A stretch of DNA of 64,000 nt from Mikania micrantha (Eukaryota; Streptophyta; Magnoliopsida; Asterales; Asteraceae), in contig CM018691.1 in assembly GCA_009363875.1 (NCBI GenBank), forward strand, positions 122,575,404 to 122,639,403, written 5' to 3'. Shown piece after piece: positions 23,801 to 31,822 of the stretch. Under the pieces are notes generated by a model. The model made no database searches and was not told where the DNA came from. It saw only the letters and a list, made by a program, of their open reading frames with translations. Position 1 is the stretch's first letter. Every line of letters starts with the position of its first letter. A program made the translations under genes and the position numbers.

Positions 23801-25161
23801 TTGTGTGTAGTCTTGTCCTTCACAGCAAAAAAAGAATCGTGAAATTCAAAATAAACATGATTATCACGACAAAATTGTTGAACAGAAAGAAGATTTTGTT
23901 TAAGTTGCGGAACATGTAGGATATTGGTAAGTCGAAAGGTACGGTTTGGGGAAGTAAACGTGGATGAGCCAATGTGTAAAATAGGGAGACCCTTACCATT
24001 GCCAACATGAAGATTGTCACCGCCATGATATGGTTCGGAATAATCTAAGCTGGAGAGATCTGGGCCAGAGTGATGACTCGAGCCTGTGTCCGGTAGCCAA
24101 GCTTGATGAGCATAGGACTGAGAAGCTGCAAAATTAGCGGACGGCTGCTGCCGTGGGCGAATGGTAGCCGGGTCCCGATTTGGACACTGTGAAGGCAGAT
24201 GACCGATGCCACACCTGTTACAGGAGCCATAAACAACATTCTGATTCGAGGCCCAACTGAATTGGCCTCGATTTCCAGTATTCGGTCCACCAGAACGATT
24301 AGAGGCTCCACGGCCACGCTGATGACCCTTGCTGGAGCGTTGTGTGTAAAGAGCCTGCGGTTGAGAAGGCAACCGTAGTTGCACACCCAGTTGGGCAGCC
24401 AGTTGTTGAACTGCCTGGACAGCAGCATCAGGAGGAGGAGAGGGGCTGGTTGCTGGAGGCTTAACCATGGCTGAGAAGGCCTGAGTGGGAGGAACTGTCG
24501 GGGCTGTTCGTTTCAGCATATAATCGTGATCAGCAATGACTGCATGAAGCTCGTTGAAGGCGAGTTGACGAGTCAGTGCCATGGTTTTAACACCATGGTA
24601 TTCATCACGGAGGCCAGAGATGACCATCATGACCAGGTCCTTGTCTTTCAACGGTTCGCCGATGTTCGCAAGGGCAGAAGAGTACTCTTGTGCACGTTGA
24701 AGGTAGGTGGTAGGGGTCTCATCAGCCTTCATTGAAATCCGTAAAAGTTGTGTCTTCAAGGTGTATTCCCTGGAGGAAGTGTGGGGGGCAAAGGCCTGTT
24801 CGAGGGCAAGCCAGAGATCACGGGCGGTCAGCGTGCCCCGAGCATGATGAAGGGCAGCCTCAGAGATAGTGGAGAGCAGAAGCATCCGAACATGAGCATC
24901 GTTGGACAACCAGATGGTATATTGCGGGTTGGGTTGGTGTGCTGATAGAGCGGCATCTTTGGAAGAGGCTGCTGGAGCAGCGATGGTTTGTGGGGGGCAG
25001 GGTATCGAACCGTCAATGTAGCCGAAAAGATGATTGATGACCAAGAACGGGTGGATAACCAATAACCAGGAACTGTAGTTACCGGAATTGAGAGTAAAGC
25101 CAAACTTGTGGGAGTTGTGGATTGCTTTTACTTTTTGATCAAAAGATGTGAGGGTGGCCAT
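20854..25161 (-). CDS. Copia gag-pol polyprotein, 1435 residues
   Basis: One open frame from ATG at 25161. Domains in order: a UBN2-type gag (about residues 15-240), a CCHC knuckle (CNRCGIGHLPSQC, about 315), an aspartic protease (WLPDTGSSHHSG, about 355), a GAG-pre-integrase zinc region (LWHQRLGHPHPQLL), and an integrase core with DVWGP, TDWGGEF and QNGVVERRHR carrying the D, D and E residues. Reverse transcriptase follows (NAFLHGDL, YVDDIVLTG), then RNase H (DADWAGCPDDRRSTGGY, SSTESEYKAL). The order integrase-before-RT defines Ty1/copia. Length and motifs look complete with no internal stop, so the protein could be functional. It stops 12 bases before the 3' LTR, overlapping the polypurine region. 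Confidence 0.95.
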   Translation of the reverse strand: MATLTSFDQKVKAIHNSHKFGFTLNSGNYSSWLLVIHPFLVINHLFGYIDGSIPCPPQTIAAPAASSKDAALSAHQPNPQYTIWLSNDAHVRMLLLSTISEAALHHARGTLTARDLWLALEQAFAPHTSSREYTLKTQLLRISMKADETPTTYLQRAQEYSSALANIGEPLKDKDLVMMVISGLRDEYHGVKTMALTRQLAFNELHAVIADHDYMLKRTAPTVPPTQAFSAMVKPPATSPSPPPDAAVQAVQQLAAQLGVQLRLPSQPQALYTQRSSKGHQRGRGASNRSGGPNTGNRGQFSWASNQNVVYGSCNRCGIGHLPSQCPNRDPATIRPRQQPSANFAASQSYAHQAWLPDTGSSHHSGPDLSSLDYSEPYHGGDNLHVGNGKGLPILHIGSSTFTSPNRTFRLTNILHVPQLKQNLLSVQQFCRDNHVYFEFHDSFFAVKDKTTHNTLLTGPSNDGLYSLQFPRQQVIPRVAFSAHRASSDLWHQRLGHPHPQLLKSMLSLFQLPVTSSSCSVSFCEPCAIGKSSKLHLLSSAFTSSNVLDLIISDVWGPSPVPSSEGHNYFLLCVDHFSKFMWIFPLKRKSDVFPTFKQFLVMVERQFNTKLKQVQTDWGGEFRSLSSFFQSLGILHRLSCPHTSEQNGVVERRHRHVVETGLTLLAQSHVPPHFWQFAYDTAVYLINRMPSRSNSSLSPFQHLFKHPPDYSFLRVFGSQCFPHLRPYNAHKMEFRSTPCVFLGYSSQHHGYRCLDPETDRIYIARHVRFNELCFPFKSLQPSHKHGLPPSLDPYTSVYPTPPLLDDLLDQTPPVTSPQPPHPDVPANTAAVIPDPPSPPSSPPPTLHTYHRRHKQPASVQPPNTTATIAPPSESTAPSNTQSVQHTRPSNLRQNPKKTTPYNISSFVSSTTDPDTEPATFTIANNFPQWRHAMAEEYFALMRNGTWSLVPRVPGSNVVDCKWVYKIKRDQQGHIQRYKARLCAKGFRQQQGIDYSDTFSPVVKATTIRLVLSLAVTQQWPLRQLDIQNAFLHGDLQETVYLQQPPGFVDPAKPDHVCLLHKSLYGLKQAPRAWFHQLSTTLHKLGFQGSKTDPSLFVYSSGGTLLYMLVYVDDIVLTGNNPQVIDTVVQQLGHSFPVQDMGRLSYFLGVEVLQKGPDILLSQQKYILELLQKAGLTDSKPLSSPISTSANLALGDSAPFDNPARYRQVVGALQYATLSRPDISYAVNKVCQFMHFPTTNHWSTVKRILRYLKGTISFGLLVQQNSSPVLHAYADATFTTLTAFSDADWAGCPDDRRSTGGYAIYLGTNLVSWSARKQKTVSRSSTESEYKALADAVAELTWLQTLLQELHVPIQTVPTLWCDNLGATYLSANPVFHARTKHVEVDFHFVREKVAKRQLSVQFISTDDQIADVFTKPLPSQRFLNLRSKLRVASRP

Positions 25162-25286
25162 GGATAGCTGCGGTCAGTGGTGAGGGTTGTTGATGTGTGG
25201 GTGGGGCCGGCAATTAGGTTTAGGGAGGGATTAGGCAGAATTGTGCTGCCGGCAATTAGGGTAGGGTTAGGGAGGGATTTAACCTA

Positions 25287-25298
25287 GCTGTGATACCA
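25287..25298 (-). other. Primer-binding site of the copia element
   Basis: Minus strand TGGTATCACAGC directly abuts the 5' LTR. It matches the usual initiator-Met tRNA complement TGGTATCAGAGC with one mismatch. Confidence 0.85.
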
Positions 25299-25517
25299 AG
25301 TTAAACAGAGAATACGTATAATTGTTGTTGTATATTATCAATTGAGGAATACAATGTATAAATATAGTGTACAGCCGACCCTTGAGATACTAGAATACAT
25401 AACAGCCCTTAAACAATAACTATCTAATTAATTACGGAACCCTTGAGATACTAGAATACATAAAAACCCTTAAACAATAACTATCTAATTAATTATTAGA
25501 CTAATAGTTGTCTAATA

Positions 25518-25645
25518 CTTCTGCACTTTTTCATTATTATTTTTGATATCAAGAGCACGCATGATCTACTTATGTTCACATCAAGTGATAACGGCCTATG
25601 TGGTACATCAGATGCTGCTCTATTTAAAACATCAATCACGGCCCT
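25518..25645 (-). pseudogene. MBD9-like, bromodomain exon, 5' part
   Basis: It follows the acceptor AAGACAG and opens in phase 0 with RAVIDVLNRAASDVPHRPL, reading through SCVLLISKIIMKKC up to the copia insertion point. The preceding exon ends in NASGPTK, the same junction as in MBD9. The first five bases (CTTCT) are the duplicated target. Confidence 0.85.
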
Positions 25646-25714
25646 CTGTCTTCAAAGATTACCTTTTTTAGAAATAAAATTCACAACCAAAATAAGAGAA
25701 GAAACACATATTAC

Positions 25715-25987
25715 CTTAGTGGGCCCAGATGCATTGCCCTTGTAAATGTCTTTCGAGATTGAAGCTTCCAGTTGCTTCTTTGCCCATTCAGGTGGATTTT
25801 TTTTAGAGCCTCATAGACGCAGTTTCTGATACGCGATCCAACATTTGTAGGAAGCTTTTTCACAGGATCAAGTACTTTTGCCCACTCTGGAATACAACCA
25901 TCTGAACTTCCCCCTTGATGCCCATGGATGGTGCGTTTCTTACACTTTTCAGTTTTCCAAATACTTTTTTACCGCTCTTCCAAGCAA
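25715..25987 (-). pseudogene. MBD9-like, linker exon with stop and frameshift
   Basis: After TTTCAG the exon opens as LLGRAVKKYLEN and meets a TGA near 25951. The conserved continuation GCIPEWAKVLDPVKKLPTNVG through NASGPTK is in another frame and ends at a canonical donor at 25715. The eight-A run that encodes LKKNPP is in frame and is not the cause. A small insertion or deletion around 25930-25955 is the simplest explanation. Confidence 0.7.
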
Positions 25988-26011
25988 CTGAAAGAAAAAA
26001 CAAAAATCTAA

Positions 26012-26845
26012 GGGGCTGTTTGTTTTTTGAAAAAACGCCTGCGAAGGTCTGCGAAACCTCTTATGTCTGCACCTCGCAGACCAAGGAAAGATGTAGGGTG
26101 TTTGTTTTCTCGCAGACATTTCATTAAAAAACGTCTGCGAGACCTCTTTTCCTTGCAGACATGGTTTAACATCTTTTTAAACCTCTTCTAAGTTTTCAAA
26201 CCTCTTCAAGCTTTTCAAAACACGCTGCCACCAACAACCGCTTGATCCACCACCGGCGCTCCACCAACAGCCGCCTGGTCCACCACCGGTGCTCCACCAA
26301 CAGCCGCCTGGTCCACCACCGGCGGCCTGCTCCCCCGTTGCTCCACCACTGGCTGCGTGCTCCATCGCGCTCCACCACCAACGGCCACCTCCACCGGCGA
26401 CCTGCTCCACCTGCGCGCGCTCCTCCACCGGCGACGTGCTCCACGTCGCACCTCCTTCTCACATGGTGGACGATCTGTGGAGGATCTGAACGGCCGCACC
26501 TCCTTCTCGAACGCGCTCCCAACTTTTACGATCGTCTCCTTCTCGAACTCGTTTCCCAACTTTTCCGGTCGCCTCCTTCTCACATGGTGGAGGATCTGTG
26601 GTGGTGGAGGTTCTGATCGGAGGAGCGTGGTGGTGGAGCCGTGGAGGTGGAGCCGTGGAGGATCTGATCAGAGCAAGGTTGGGTGAAGGATTGGGCAGAT
26701 GTGGTTGAAGAGGTTAGAAGGGGAAAAAATCAAACAATCTTTTTAAACATACAAAAGAGGTTTAGTCCACCTCTTCTACAAAAGATGTTTGCAGACGTGG
26801 TCCGCAGACTGCAGATGTTTTACCTCTTAAAAAACAAACACCACC
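26012..26845. mobile_element. Non-autonomous PIF/Harbinger (Tourist-like) element in an MBD9 intron
   Basis: It begins GGGGCTGTTTGTTTTTTG; the inverted right end reads GGTGGTGTTTGTTTTTTA. The element is flanked by TAA on both sides (26009-26011 and 26846-26848), as for Harbinger/Tourist elements. Subterminal parts repeat CTGCGA/GCAGAC motifs. The interior is unusually GC-rich for the region, with a minisatellite of about 32 bp (unit containing CCACCAACAGCCGCCTGG) at 26240-26330. It encodes no transposase. The long open frames in it are readings of the GC-rich repeat. A hAT or Mutator origin is less likely given the 3-bp duplication. Confidence 0.65.
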
Positions 26846-26924
26846 TAACAGTCAATACCAATCAATTTACTTGCAATAAGTACAACTCAGATTACATGTA
26901 GATCAACAGCAATTATTAACCTAC

Positions 26925-27358
26925 CTGTGCATCTAAATCAATGCCTGCAACATTGGTGGCTGAGCCACAAAAAATACCACAATCACTTTGCAGACAGTGA
27001 ATGAGCTTAGCCCTATTGCTGTCAACAATCTTTGAAGAACTAAATCTTCCTCCCATTAGCAAGTAAGCCATTATATATCTCCGAACCACTTCCGGCCAAG
27101 TCAACTCGTTGATTGGAAGCATAGCCAATTGTATTTTAACCCCTAATTTCGAGTTAACCACAGAAGATAATCTACCTAGAAGCTTACTTACTAGCTCAGG
27201 AAGCAATACACTGTGAAGAAATGTTTCAAATGTATGCAGGAACGATGATTTGCCAATCCCGTATGCACATGGACATAGAAGCTCTTGTTCAAGCTCTTGA
27301 AATGAAATTGGCTCCTGTATTCCAATAACTTCTTTGAAACAACAAAGGAAATCATGCA
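26925..27358 (-). pseudogene. MBD9-like, DDT/WHIM-like exon
   Basis: Contains HDFLCCFKEVIGIQEPISF (DDT-like start), then LPINELTWPEVVRRYIMAYL (WHIM-like) and DCGIFCGSATNVAGIDLDAQ, ending at the donor CAG/GTAGG. In MBD9 and other remodelling-complex subunits these motifs contact ISWI-type or SWR1-type partners. The acceptor CCCCAAG/TGCAT leaves the frame one base short compared with the previous exon's phase-0 end, so a base may have been lost at the splice site. Confidence 0.75.
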
Positions 27359-27430
27359 CTTGGGGATAAGAAAACACAATGTATCAGTAAATTCCCTGTA
27401 ATTTATCAGAAGTCAACTGAGCAAGTGTAC

Positions 27431-27540
27431 CTCAAGAAGGTTGCCTACTACATGAGAAGACAGCCTTGAGCTGATTAAACCTCCTTGTGGAATTGGTTGG
27501 TTATTGGTGGCACTCTCTTTAGATTTACTTTTATGTGGGC
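27431..27540 (-). pseudogene. MBD9-like, first exon seen in this window (right end uncertain)
   Basis: Reads PIPQGGLISSRLSSHVVGNLLE to a GAG/GTACAC donor, matching the MBD9 segment before the DDT region. The open frame continues right to about 27540, where a SINE-like repeat begins. No more upstream MBD9 sequence was found. Confidence 0.65.
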
Positions 27541-27555
27541 CCCAAAGTAATAAGA

Positions 27556-27672
27556 TGTGGTTATTCGGTCAACCTTCCGGGGGGTAGGGGTAAGGTTTGT
27601 TTTCATCTCTCCCCCCCGACCCTACTTTTAAGTGGGATTTCACTGGGTATGTTTGTTTGTTTGTTTGTTTAT
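27556..27672 (+). repeat. SINE-like dispersed repeat, copy 1
   Basis: Contains GGTAGGGGTAAGGTTTG, then AAGTGGGATTTCACTGGGTA, ending in a GTTT simple repeat. The same block in reverse occurs at about 28836, 30380 and 37505. The simple-repeat 3' end and dispersed copies suggest a short non-autonomous retroposon. I could not confirm a 5' tRNA-related head. Confidence 0.5.
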
Positions 27673-28835
27673 GTGATATCAACCTCGTTGATAAATGCGT
27701 AGACATTCATAGAAGTCTGTATAGGACTACTATAGAGGCATGTAATGACAAAAGTAGATGGCTCAAAATGTTGATGATGAGTTTGTACATTGTAGACAAC
27801 AACTACACAGGTAAAGAGCCCTTGAATAGCTTATTTCCAACGACCATCCACCAAAACATCTATGGAAAGTATTTTTGCTAAATAAATGTTTGTGGTTGTA
27901 AATTATATTATTTCATTGGAAAAGGAAGAAACAGGTGATTATTATTAAGAAGGTGATAGAGTAGAACCTGTGACGTAAAAAATGTGACTTTTAAATGGAG
28001 CTGCTGTATACAAGAAGCACCACAATGCTTCCTGCCACTTCAAGGACTGCATTTGCATTGCTGATTGCTTCACATCATTTGAAGTGCCTCCCGTACTGCA
28101 TCCCTTGCCTCATGCCTGACATGCGTTTTCTACACCAAGCTCATCATCAAGTGAGTCATTCTCAATCTAAGGATAATAGTACATTATGTTTATTCCAATA
28201 TGATGAAGATATAATGAACGAAAACAGTTGATACCAAAAATAGGATTAAGAGATTATTTTTTGCAATGACATAATTTGTTGTTACAAGGAAGTCAACAAG
28301 CTAGAAAGAATTTGGTGGGAAAAAGAGAGAAATTTTGCAGGTGCTTTGTCATAAACTGGCATGGTTTGTATATTGAGTTAGAAGCAACCAAATCCCTAAA
28401 GAAACCAAATTGAAAAAAAAAAATGGCAAAATGACACAAGAGGGATTGTTTCAAGATTCTTTTGCTATCTTGATACCATTGTGTCAAAGACCATGAAAAT
28501 TTCTGCATGAATGATAACTTATACACAAATAGAATTCTAGTGTTTAGAATCAGCATTCATGAAGAAAGTTGCATGCCATTTGATATAGGGATATGGAGAT
28601 GACAAAACTGTTCCAGATAATGTTACATGTGCCACATTGCCATCTTCTTTCTTGTGAGCTTCTTTGGAGATTCAGTTGCATCAGACTCAATAAAAGTCAT
28701 GGTTGGCATCTTGTTGCCTTTTTAACAAGGCAATTAGAAGAAAGATATCTCTTCAAGTTTCAACTTTGTAGAGTTAATCACAAAGCTTTCCATGAACTCC
28801 TTACGGTTAGTTGACTACTTTCAAAAATTCATTTT
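27673..28835. other. Non-coding stretch between inverted SINE-like copies
   Basis: No recognisable protein. Short ORFs at 27597-27881, 27995-28231 and 28593-28814 have no family motif that I know. It could be upstream intron sequence of the MBD9-like gene. Confidence 0.35.
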
Positions 28836-28980
28836 TGCAACAAAACAAACAGACAAACATACATACTAAATTCCCACTTTTAAGTGGGGGTGGGGATGAA
28901 CGCAAACCTTACCCCTGCCCTAAAATGGGATAGAGAGGTTGCTTCAGATGAGACCCTCGGTCCATAGTTCCGCCCTTTTT
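28836..28980 (-). repeat. SINE-like dispersed repeat, copy 2
   Basis: Inverted relative to copy 1: CAAACATACATACTAAATTC, then CAAACCTTACCCCTGCCC, GAGAGGTTGCTTCAG and GAGACCCTCGGTCC. It is the most complete copy in the window. Confidence 0.5.
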
Positions 28981-28982
28981 TT

Positions 28983-29051
28983 AAATATATGTATGTATGT
29001 ATGTATTTGTGTATATGTATATGTACATATGTATATGTATATGTATATATA
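28983..29051. repeat. ATGT/TATATG microsatellite
   Basis: Runs of ATGT followed by TATATG units. Simple-sequence repeat with no other signal. Confidence 0.8.
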
Positions 29052-29249
29052 ACACTATGACCACCGTATCAAACTTAAATGAAACATATAAACACATAAT
29101 GCAAGAACAGCCTCAATCTTTTTGGGTTCCATAGACACCCCTTGACCATCTATGATGTGCCCCAAGTCCCCAACCCCAAATAATCAATAGAGGATTGCCC
29201 AAACGAACATTTCTATTTGTTAAACTTTAAACTGATGGTGCAATAAGGT

Positions 29250-31690
29250 AGTAAAGACCTCATACAAATCCACCAAATAGATTCCCAAGGACGGTAAATG
29301 AGGATGTCGTCAAAAAAATAACTGCATTACGATGCAATAGAGGGTGAAAGATATCATTCATAATCGCTTCAAAGGTGGCCGGTGTGTTCGTCAACCCAAA
29401 GGGCATGACTAGGTATTCGTAATGGCCATCGTGGGTACGGAAAGCGGTCCTCTCAATAATGTCCTCACTCATCCGAGTCTGATTATATCCAGATTTAAGG
29501 TCCAATTTCAAAACAAATTTAGCACCATGTAATTCATCTAATAATTCCTCAACCACAGGAATTGGCTATTTATCAGGAACAGTAGCCTCATTAAGGGCAC
29601 GATAATCCACACACATCCTCCATTATATTTTTTTTCGAACCAAAATGACAGGGCTGGAATAAGCGCTTTTGCTGGGACGAATCATTCCCAACTACAGGAG
29701 TTCTTGAACTTGACATTCAGTTTCTGCTTTTTGAACAAACAGATATCGATGAGGGCGAACACAAATTGGTACGGTAGAGTGTAAAAGAATACAATGGTCA
29801 TGTGAACGGTGAGGAGGTAAACCTGAAGGAGCTAAAAAAATGGAGGCAAAATCAGTTAACAAAAGGGAGAGAGCGGACTGTTGTTCAGAAATCAAAAGAG
29901 AGGAAATAGGACGGGAAGAGGTTTCTTCCAATGACAACCATTGAGTCAAAGGAAACTTGGACGAACAAGAAGTATCCATGCCTTGCAATGTGACAGAAGT
30001 GTCTTCTTTAGTGAATTTCATCCATGCATTTTGCCAATCATGAATCGCTTCACCAAGAGATTGTAACCAAACCATACCCAAAATTATATCCAACATACCC
30101 GTCTCAAAGACCATTTATCAAGAAGAAACATGCACAACCCAATTTGCACCGGCAGCGCTAAACAACGTTCGGTAACAAAGACAAAATACCCATCTCCAAG
30201 TTTGATACGAATTCCTAAAAACGAACCAACATGTAAACCCAAAGCAATGACCAAATGACGGGACACAAAATTATGAGTAGCACCACTATCAACCATTATA
30301 TTAACCAGAATGACCGGTAAAGCCCCATCAAATCGAAGAGTGATAGCACCCTCGATATCCAATAAAAACAAACAAACTTACCCAGTATATTCCCACTCTT
30401 TAGTAGGATCTGGGAGGAATGATAGAGACAAACATTACCCCTATCCCAGTTAGGATAGAGAGGTTGATCTGAAGGAGCCCCTAGTATCCAATAAGAGACC
30501 AGCAAATTCCAAAGCTAGACAAGTACCTGTAAGGTTTGTGTCAGGTTGTTCTGGCGAATCGTCGGCTTCCAATAACAAATGGTCACCCTCCCGAGGACTC
30601 AATTCACCCTCCCCGAGTAACAAAACCCTTAGTTTTCCCTCCGGACATTTATGCGTCGGCCCATATTGCTGACCACACCAAAAGCACAATCCTTTCTTCT
30701 GCATGTCTTCCCATTCAGTACGTGTTAAAGAACGAATACCCCTATCACGGGAAGTAATCGGTCCTCCATCCATTGTCGACGACCCCGATTTGGAACTCGG
30801 GCCTCAACGAGCAGTGTCCGGGCGAAATTGAAAACCCCTATCAGGCACTTTGGGCGTGGAAAAACTCTAAGGCTCTACTTGACCACCACAGGAGGCCCGA
30901 GGCCCATCACCTGTAAAAGGCTCGTGACGGTTAAGATAACGAAAACGAGATAGGGATACATTACCGGGGACGAAATCAGGCCGAAGCATCCCCTCAACAT
31001 CCTTAGCGAGATACATTGCGTCCAATCTCGAGGCCGGACGCTGTAATCGAACCCATTTCTTTGCATCATCTTTCAAACCGGCAATGAAATATCCAAATGC
31101 CTAGTATTCCGATAGACGAGGAACAAGAGACACAAGGTATTCAAAATCATCAATATCTCATGTATAGAAGCAGATTATTGGATAGTAGCCAATTGTTCAG
31201 AGGGATTGTGAATCTCAAACCCACTAAAGCGCTGAAGCAATTCCGATTGAAACTCTGGCCACAAAATAGACCCTCGCACCTGAGTAATTGTCGTGAACCA
31301 ATATTGCGCCTCCCCTACCATACTCAATTGAGCTAAACGAAGACACAAGACATCAGGAGTTTGGTTGATATCAAAATAGAGATTAGCCTTCTGGATCCAT
31401 CCCTGAGGATCAAATCCGCTAAACTTAGGTAGTTTTACCTTTTTGACCGCCCAAGGCATCCTCGCCGGAATTGTAGCAACCCTGGAATTAGTACAAGAAA
31501 AAATCCGGCTTGTAAAACCCGTTCCTGACAAACAATCAACCTTCTGATTTTCCTGATGTTTCATTCAAGCCTATCACCCTCAAGAGATTGTAAGGTCGTT
31601 TTGATTTCAATCGCATCGGATTGCAACTGGTGGAATTGTTGTTCTTGAACATCAACTGAGTATTAGTAGCACGAGTCTCCATGGAAATCA
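29250..31690 (-). pseudogene. Decayed Ty3/gypsy chromovirus (gag, protease, RT start)
   Basis: Minus-strand segments in order from the right: gag (about 31175-31564, motif LPKFSGFDPQGWIQKANLYF), a CCHC knuckle (CFWCGQQYGPTHKC, about 30690), a protease (VDSGATHNFVS, about 30290), the region before RT, and RT ([32 protein letters not shown]) down to about 29260. The frame changes repeatedly and a SINE-like repeat interrupts it at about 30380-30490. RNase H and integrase are missing. The sequence is close to the Reina-type element at 31823-36993, which inserted next to its 5' end in the opposite direction. It is a dead older member of the same broad clade. Confidence 0.8.
30380..30492 (-). repeat. 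SINE-like dispersed repeat, copy 3
   Basis: TTACCCAGTATATTCCCACT followed by CATTACCCCTATCCC and GATAGAGAGGTTGATC, in the same orientation as copies 2 and 4. It sits between the protease and zinc-knuckle segments of the dead gypsy element. Confidence 0.5.
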
Positions 31691-31822
31691 GCAGGTTAGC
31701 GACAGGTCAGACCAGTGATAAGGGTTTAATTTAACATAGCAATTGGTATGAACAATTGTAAAAGAAATATGAAATGAAGCAGATGATTGAATGAGTTTTT
31801 CTATTACTGAATTGATTGAAAT

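Larger units (their letters stand above)
20623..25517 (-). mobile_element. Intact Ty1/copia retrotransposon (Ale/Retrofit type) in an MBD9 exon
   Basis: A 4,895-bp element with two 219-bp LTRs (20623-20841 and 25299-25517) that differ at only two bases by eye. It has a primer-binding site, a polypurine tract (minus strand TTGAGGGGGGA next to 20841), one open polyprotein and a CTTCT target duplication. On its own strand the LTR begins TATTAG and ends TTAACT, so its termini are TA...CT rather than TG...CA. Each LTR contains an internal tandem duplication of about 60 bp (unit beginning ACCCTTGAGATACTAG) and a TATA-like TATATTTATA. Short LTRs and gag type suggest the Ale/Retrofit lineage. It appears autonomous and recent. 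Confidence 0.95.
18366..27540 (-). pseudogene. MBD9: MBD9-like chromatin gene, C-terminal half, disrupted
   Basis: Nine minus-strand exon segments match, in order, the second half of plant METHYL-CpG-BINDING DOMAIN 9: a DDT/WHIM-like region, a linker with PEWAKVLDPVKKLPTNVG, a bromodomain region, a PHD finger and the C-terminal domain. In Arabidopsis, MBD9 is a large nuclear protein that joins chromatin-remodelling complexes and affects flowering and branching. Most splice sites follow GT/AG and keep phase 0. Four lesions are visible: a copia element inside an exon (20623-25517), an in-frame TAA at 18799-18801, a TGA plus frame change in exon 25715-25987, and a doubtful acceptor at 27358. The N-terminal half (first PHD, MBD, FYRN/FYRC) was not found up to 64000. 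I infer a truncated paralogue or pseudogene. Confidence 0.85.

Noticed and set aside
26196..26686. Several long overlapping ORFs on both strands
   Set aside because: They are six-frame readings of a GC-rich minisatellite inside the Harbinger-like element.
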